A stretch of DNA of 64,000 bases, taken from assembly GCA_014898415.1 (NCBI GenBank), contig RCTD01000009.1, positions 558,001 to 622,000 on the forward strand, in the 5' to 3' direction. A program made the translations under genes and the position numbers. Position 1 is the stretch's first letter; each line of letters starts with the position of its first letter. The notes beneath the pieces are model-generated. The model was not told the origin of the DNA, did no database searches, and saw nothing but the letters and a program-made list of their open reading frames with translations. This document shows positions 58,201-64,000 of this stretch, piece by piece. The stretch is from Stromatinia cepivora. Lineage: Eukaryota > Ascomycota > Leotiomycetes > Helotiales > Sclerotiniaceae.

Positions 58201-60050
58201 CCTCGACACCAAGATCCTCTTCAACGCCACGAAAAGGATCTTTAGTACGTCCTGGAAGTTCGGACACAACTGGTCAAATGAGCGACGATGGAACAGCGTC
58301 ACTGTTGGAAGCTACATCTATCAGGTCAGGGGATACTGTTCGTGGTATTCGCCATAAGTCTTCTGCGATGACTCTCATGAACCGTAAAGAATCGGGAAAA
58401 AGTGTTCCCGAGACAGGTACTACTTCAACAAATGCTTTCGGTAAGGTTGAAGGACCGTTCACACAATTCACATCTCAGCCTTTACCAGTAAGCTCGGCAA
58501 GAGATCAGGATGGCCCAGCGAAAGATGGAATTCGATTCAGAGCAGCTCATACCTATTCAGGTAATGATCCAAACATACTCAAAATGCTGGATGCGATGTA
58601 TGTGGACAATTACCCCAATGATATCGCAGAATTTGGACCTATGATTGCCCCTTCAAGTCGACGCCGAGCTATTAGTAGAAATAATAACCAAGCTGCGGAC
58701 AAACCATGGAGACCTGAAGGTACACTTGTTGCTACTTTTGCTGAGCATGTTGGGCCAATACATCATATTGCTGTTGCTCCAGATCATGTCTTCTTCCTCA
58801 CTGGTGGAGATGATGGTTGTGTGAAAATTTGGGATACTGGCAGACTTGAACGGAATATTGCTCATCGATCTAGACAAACACACAAACATGCAAGTGATGC
58901 CAAAGTTACCGCATTATGTTTTGTGGAGCACACACACTCTTTTGTCAGTTGTGGAAGTGATGGAAGTATCAACGTAGTCAAAGTTGATTGTATCCAAAGT
59001 GGCGGAGTGGGAAGATATGGCAAACTTCGCCTCTTGCGTGAATATCAGCTCCCGAAAAACGAATTTGCTCTCTGGGCGGAGCATTTCAAACTAGAAACAA
59101 ATTCGGTTTTGCTCATTGTCACAAATCGTTCGCGGGTGTTGGCTATTGATTTAAGAGCCATGACAATTCTCTATACTCTAGAGAATCCTGTGCACCATGG
59201 CACTCCTACATGTTTCTGTATCGATAAAAAACGTAGCTGGTTACTACTTGGAACTTCTCATGGTATCTTGGATCTTTGGGATCTAAGGTTCAAGGTCCGT
59301 CTAAAGGCTTGGGGTGTACCAGGAGCCACATCTATATACAGAATTCGTATCCATCCTACCAGAGGTCGAGGAAGATGGGTATGTGTTGCTGGTGGTAGTG
59401 GACAAGGAGAAGTCACTGTCTGGGATGTCGAAAAGACGCAATGTCGAGAAGTATATCGATCTGGGTCGAGTCGGAAAAAATGAGGCACCAAAAATTATGA
59501 ACCTTGGCCTGTTGATGAGGATCGTCCAGAAGGTATGCTTGGTCGTTTTGCGGGAGCTCTTGAGCCAACAGCCGGTGCTTCAAATTATGGTATTCGTGCC
59601 ATGATTACTGGCACTGATGCCAATGATGATAATCGTGATGTCAAATATGGTTTTCTTATCACTGGTGGTTCGGACCGGAAGATTCGTTTCTGGGATCTAT
59701 CGCGCGTTGAAAGTTCAATGGTTGTGAGTGGTTTAGAGACTGATGAGCTCAAACCGTCTTACGCTAGCTCAAATCCTACGCCAATACTTACATTGAACAA
59801 CGAGCGAGTTCCCAGACAAACCCCAACGGCTCCCAATGCAGGAACAAGAGATAGAGGCAATGATGGAGGTAAATCAGAGGGAAGTAGTAAAGGAGGTGGA
59901 AAAGCGCCAAGGAGTACGGTTATTTCGTTGCAAGGACAGAAATTATTGAGGGCGCATTTGGATTCAATTTTGGATGTGGCGTTGCTAGAGAGTCCTTACG
60001 GGATGATGGTTAGTGTCGATAGAGGGGGCGTTATCTTTGTCTTTCAGTAA
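55292..60050 (+). CDS. VPS15: Vps15-like regulatory kinase of the PI3-kinase complex, with in-frame TGA
   Basis: Vps15 is the myristoylated scaffold of the Vps34 phosphatidylinositol 3-kinase complex on endosomes and autophagosomes. Exon 1 (55292-55502) starts MGQGFSL, a myristoylation signal. A 52-bp intron (55503-55554, GTGAGC donor) precedes one long exon to 60050. The kinase-like domain has HGDIKTEN but DFSSSF in place of DFG. HEAT-like repeats follow (for example ELIEIFEAHTKALITDNDSS and NDRNWILKCAFFETIVGVA). C-terminal WD40 repeats include GGDDGCVKIWDTG and GGSDRKIRFWDLS. A TGA at 59481-59483 interrupts the frame after RSGSSRKK. The same frame then continues with YEPWPVDEDRPEGMLGRFAG and the last WD repeats. 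Two compensating single-base errors in flanking A-runs would equally give RKNEAPK. Without the stop the product is about 1568 aa. Confidence 0.93.
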
Positions 60051-60491
60051 ATCGAGAGGGGTTCTGAGAATATATGAAGGATAGGAGTTATGAAGGAAAT
60101 GGAATTGGTGGTATACAAAGCCTCGAGGTCGAGGATAGGGAATGGGGTTATTGTAAATTTGAGATGAGTGGCATACAAACGAGTGGAGTGAGCATTGAGC
60201 TCTTGGATCTATTACACAATAGTAATAAATCATTATAATGTAATACTGGTAAACATTCATGACATAATTCAGACGAACATATATTCATGTCTACAAACTC
60301 GAAAAGGCTGACAATCAAAAATGGTTAGCGCGAAATCAAAGCTTAGCTCACCAAAATAATTTTGAGATTGTGAGGATTCAAGATGTCAGCCTTGCGACCT
60401 CATCCACCCACCTCACGACCTTCACACACACCCTCACCTCTTCGCATCTCCTCCTAATTTCGCAAACAAACAACCTCACAAGTAAACAAAC
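60051..60491. other. Intergenic region between VPS15 and LEA1
   Basis: This 0.44 kb contains the VPS15 3' flank and the LEA1 promoter with a C-rich leader. No other feature was seen. Confidence 0.6.
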
Positions 60492-61660
60492 ATGCGTCTC
60501 ACAGCGGACTTAATCCAATCCTCCCTTTCCTACCTCAATCCGCTCAAGGAACGCGAATTAGATCTTCGAGGTGCGTAATTATACATTTCTGTTAAGAACA
60601 GAGCCCCAATGCTACACTTTTGAAAAGAGCTGAGTTGATACTGGTGTTTTTGGGGATATGCAGGTCATAAGATTCCGGCGGTGGAGAATTTGGGGGTTGC
60701 GGGCGTGAGTTTTTTTTCGGTTTCTTAATTCTTGGTTTTGGTGGTTCGGTGGTTGATTGGGGACAGGAGGGAGAGAGAAGAAAAAAGTGGCGACTTCGTG
60801 CTTGCTTTCTGGCTCTACTCTGGCTCTGGCCCAGGCTCACAAGCTCGCAAGATAGAAAACTAATAAAAAATAGCCACACGACGCAATTGATTTCACAGAC
60901 AATGATATCCAAGTTCTGGGCAACTTCCCACTAAGTCCACGTTTAAGAACCCTTCTCCTAGCTCGCAATCGCGTCTCCAGTATCTCACCCGCATTGTCGA
61001 AATCATTACCAAATCTGACGACGTTGGTTTTGACAAGTAATAATGTGGCAGAGTTGGCAGATTTGGATGCATTGGCTGGATGTGCGAGGTTGACGAGTTT
61101 GGTTTTGATGGAGAATCCAGTGACTAGGAAGGACGTGAGTCATTTTTGTTTAGTCCTGGGGAATGAGGAAGGGATTAAAGTTGTTGGGTGAAATTAAGTG
61201 AAATGAATGAGGCTAATTGATAAATCGGGATATAGCATTATAGAGAATGGGTCCTCTTCCGATGTCCAAATGTGAGATTTCTGGATTACAAGAAAGTCAA
61301 GGCTGCAGAGAGAGAAAAAGCGCAAGAATTATTCGGTACATCTGCAGAACCATCTGCTCTTGCATCAAAGGTACATATTGCTTTATTCTCCTCTCCCCTC
61401 AAATCACTCTACTAACATACTTCCTCCAGATCATGGGCATCAAATCTCGCACATTCGACACAACTAGCACGACCAATGGCGTATCCGCATCCTCAACATC
61501 TAAATCCTACCGCGTCAAGCTTACTGATAAAGAACGAAAGAAGGTCGAAGAATTAATTAAGAATGCGAAGAGTTTGCAGGAGATTATTAAATTGGAGAAA
61601 GAGTTGAATGAAGGAAGGGTTCCCGCTGCCGCGCAGGGCGATGATCCAATGGAGGAGTAA
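60492..61660 (+). CDS. LEA1: U2 snRNP A' protein (Lea1), leucine-rich repeat
   Basis: This is the U2 A' component of the U2 snRNP, which with U2 B'' binds U2 snRNA stem-loop IV in the spliceosome. It has five exons: 60492-60570, 60664-60704, 60874-61134, 61236-61370 and 61430-61660, giving 248 aa. It begins MRLTADLIQSSLSYLNPLKE, followed by RELDLRGHKIPAVENLGVAG and leucine-rich repeats (NDIQVLGNFPLSPRLRTLLLARNRV, LTTLVLTSNNVAELADL). The LRR cap is DHYREWVLFRCPNVRFLDYKKVKAAERE. The C-terminal half is charged. The third exon start at 60874 was chosen because it keeps DAIDFTDND. The nearer CAG at 60900 would lose this block. The gene structure is fully consistent in phase. Confidence 0.95.
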
Positions 61661-62182
61661 GAAAGAGAGCGAGGAAACAATAAAATTGCAGATTGGTGCT
61701 ATCAACGAGGGGCTATAATCGATGCATAAGAAGCGCTTCAGATCTAATTGGGATGAGAGGATATGAGCGAGATGATATTATATCATGACATATCGAAGGA
61801 AAGGAAAAGCGAGAAAAAGTACTCCATACAGGCTGCATATCGTTGGGCGTTTCGGGCGAGACGATGTTGTTTATGTATGTGATGCAATTGAATGGATGGC
61901 ATGGTATTGCGCGCAAAAAGAAAAGCTTATTGCTATACAAGCAAACCTCTATATCTAAATCATCTTTGGCCCCTGATATTTTGAATTTTGATTCAGGTTT
62001 TATAATATAATGCAATGCAATGTGATATCTATGATACATGGACACTTAATCCCAACCATACGCGCAACCAAGCAACTAACACCTCTTTACAAAACAACTT
62101 TCCTTTCTTCATTCCGCCCCAAGCGTCCCGCCTCCCTTGCCAAAATTAAAATCTTCAATTAAATGCAGATAACACCACCGCT
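61661..62182. other. Convergent intergenic region, LEA1 and the histone-fold gene
   Basis: This 0.5 kb lies between two 3' ends. No gene or repeat was seen. Confidence 0.6.
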
Positions 62183-63190
62183 CTAACTCATCTCCACATC
62201 TTGCTCATCACTATTAGCTTGACTCTCCATCCTCAATTGCGCATTGGGATCTTCTTCTTCGGCGCTTGTGCCTGTAGCTGTACCGGAACTGGTTCTTCGC
62301 TGTTGTTGTTGCTGCTGCTGCTGTTGTTTTTGAGGTTTATTGGCAGGGGTAAAACCGTTCGCGGGAGTGAAACCATTGGTGTGGATTATGGGGATGGTGT
62401 TTGGATGGGGTTGGGTCTGGGCCTGAGGCTGGATTTGGTTGAGAACGGGAGGGGGAGGGGGTGGGGATGCAGATGCGGAGTCTAGGAGGCCCGAGACGGA
62501 GACGCGGGGAGGGGCCGTGTCGATGGGTGGGAGGAAGGTGTTTGTGCCTGAGGGACCGGCGTGGGTGGTTGAGGGGCCGGCGTGGGGATTTGGTGGGGGT
62601 GGAGCGGGGTGGGAGGTGGGTGGGTTGGTGGATTGGGCTTGAATGAGGGTGTTGGCTGTGTGGGCTCGGGCTTTTACGATTTTGAGTGGGACGGTCCGTG
62701 GGATGATGTCGCTGAGGAATTCGAGGTTGTCGATGTGGGAGACGGCGGAGGCTGGGGGGTATGTTAGTGGAGATTGAGGGGTGAAGGGGCAACTTCGTGA
62801 TGGAAGAGGAACCTAGTGGTGGAATTGAATGGAGGTGCAACTTACAAAGATCACGATATTGGATGTTGCGGCGAGGTTTGCGTTCAGACTTTACAACATT
62901 GTGACCTGATTCGGCCATGTATTGAATGAACATTTCCTTTTGTATGCTTAGCTTTGTATGAAGAATATCAGAGAGGTATATAAAACATACGGTGGCTAGA
63001 GTAATGACAAATGCGGCATTGTTAGAACACATGTTAATGTCTTGATCGGTCCCGATAATCTTCTTGATACGTGATACTGGTAGATGTTAGTTGATGAAGA
63101 GGAAACTTGAGTCGGAATGAACTTACAGGGTAATTGGGTTGTTCCTGTTGCCTCGTGACGAGGAGGAATTGCGGCATTGTTGTAAGGCAT
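62183..63190 (-). CDS. Histone-fold protein, Dpb3/CHRAC-like (CBF/NF-Y family)
   Basis: This is a nuclear histone-fold protein of the NF-YC/Dpb3 type, most like the DNA polymerase epsilon small subunit C or the chromatin accessibility complex subunit. It has four exons on the minus strand: 63127-63190, 62991-63076, 62846-62936 and 62183-62751, giving 269 aa. The fold is spread over the first three exons and the start of the fourth. It reads LPLSRIKKII, then NNAAFVITLATEMFIQYMAESGH, RKPRRNIQYRDL and SAVSHIDNLEFLSDIIP. The last exon adds a long Pro/Ser-rich tail, two GFTPAN repeats, a poly-Gln tract near residue 220 and an acidic end. The tail is much longer than in yeast Dpb3. NF-YC-like transcription roles cannot be excluded. 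Confidence 0.85.
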
Positions 63191-64000
63191 GATGGAGGAT
63201 GGTTAAACTTGAAAAACACTTTTGTTGAAATGTAACCGAGGAAGTCTGTTGAATGTTTAGTTGTGAAGGCAATGGATGTGATATGACAAGGGATTATATG
63301 TAGATTGTGATGAAGAGGATCGAGTGTCGCCATACGGTAAAGCTCAGTACCCCTAGTCTATGTAGAAGCGGTAGAAAGACCAAACACTTGTAGGTTGCAA
63401 TGCTCGCGTGTGGAACGATCTGGGACAAAATGTGATCACGTGCTAATAAATAGGGGAGAAATCAAAACAGAGATGACTTTGGTGGTCTTCATGGAATGAA
63501 GTCGATTCAGCTTGAATCAGGTGGTGAGTGCATTTAGTGATATAAAACATCTGCGAAATCGCGAGGTCATAGTTTTCCCAAGCTTTCCGAGGGGAGAGAT
63601 CAGGAGTGACAAAACCCTACAACAAAAATCTCAGCCATCCATTAAGAGTGCCATTGCGCGTACCTTTGTGTGAAGAGATAATGATCTCGAGTTTTATTGA
63701 AGTTGTCGAGAAGTATACATGCAAGTTGAGTTCACAAAGATTGAAGAAACCAAAAAGAAACCACACTACGGGTAGCCATTGTAACATTTACGCCTCGAAC
63801 GCGTGAGTGTTCGACGTGGTCACGTGACAAATATTTCGTCCCAAGCTTCTTGAAATTTTATGAATTCAAATCTTCTTATATCTGCGGTGAATAATTGTCT
63901 ATCAATGGGTGTATAGTTACACTATCCATCGAGAAAGGTGGAAAGGCTATGTTCCCAATGTTTCTCTCATGCTACCCTTCGTTAATATCTACGTCCCCGT
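63191..64000. other. Upstream region of the histone-fold gene, window end
   Basis: No gene is supported in this 0.8 kb. It holds two CACGTG E-boxes (in GATCACGTGC near 63434 and GTCACGTGAC near 63822), which are possible Cbf1-type or bHLH sites. Confidence 0.5.

Noticed and set aside
62337..63032. Continuous minus-strand frame over the histone-fold gene as a Pro/His-rich protein
   Set aside because: It reads through two introns and leaves the conserved frame; splicing restores the histone fold and the SAVSHIDNLEFLSDIIP segment.
1..64000. tRNA, rRNA or other structured RNA genes
   Set aside because: A scan by eye for tRNA-like T-arms and rRNA signatures found no convincing case. A tRNAscan-SE/Infernal run would be decisive.

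Overview
The window is nuclear DNA of a filamentous ascomycete. The evidence is short introns (about 50-170 bp) with GTRNGT donors and CTAAY-like branch points, AT-rich intergenic DNA, and genes typical of Pezizomycotina: Mdv1, Vps15, Lea1, Bcp1, chorismate mutase, Zn2Cys6 and C2H2 regulators, an NRPS and a P450. Protein wording (Mdv1, Vps15, Lea1) and base composition fit Leotiomycetes of the Botrytis/Sclerotinia type, but this is recognition from memory, not a search. Exon joins were worked out by hand from splice sites and reading phase.

Layout. 1-20 kb is gene-poor: the 3' part of an MFS transporter, a C2H2 regulator, a FAD monooxygenase (FMO1), an alpha/beta hydrolase, a metallophosphoesterase, a nucleotidyltransferase-like protein, a beta-carbonic anhydrase with an in-frame stop, and an unrecognised two-exon gene. 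21-36 kb looks like a secondary-metabolite cluster: a T-C-A-T-C NRPS with no loading adenylation domain, a divergent TetX-like FAD monooxygenase (FMO2), an NmrA/SDR-like oxidoreductase, a Zn2Cys6 regulator and a cytochrome P450. 36.3-38.1 kb holds a 147-bp in-phase tandem repeat and a small secreted protein. 38.1-43.4 kb has no recognisable gene. 43.4-64 kb is a conserved housekeeping block: Mdv1, chorismate mutase (Aro7), Bcp1, an SH3 membrane protein, a small hydrophilic protein, Vps15, Lea1 (U2 A') and a Dpb3-type histone-fold protein.

How the genes may work together. The palindrome CGGATCCG (CGG-N2-CCG, a plausible Zn2Cys6 site) lies 200-230 bp upstream of the start codons of FMO1, FMO2, the P450 and chorismate mutase. 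A longer palindrome with the same CGG-N2-CCG phasing lies upstream of the NmrA-like gene. This suggests a small regulon around the NRPS cluster that could include an aromatic-precursor enzyme. It is the most interesting lead in the window.

Quality note. Four genes carry apparent coding breaks: a frameshift in the FMO1 3' end, an in-frame TGA in the carbonic anhydrase, two single-base shifts in Mdv1, and a TGA beside an A-run in Vps15. Several sit in homopolymers and in genes that should be under strong selection, so draft-sequence error is the leading explanation. The carbonic anhydrase stop is the one not explained by a homopolymer.
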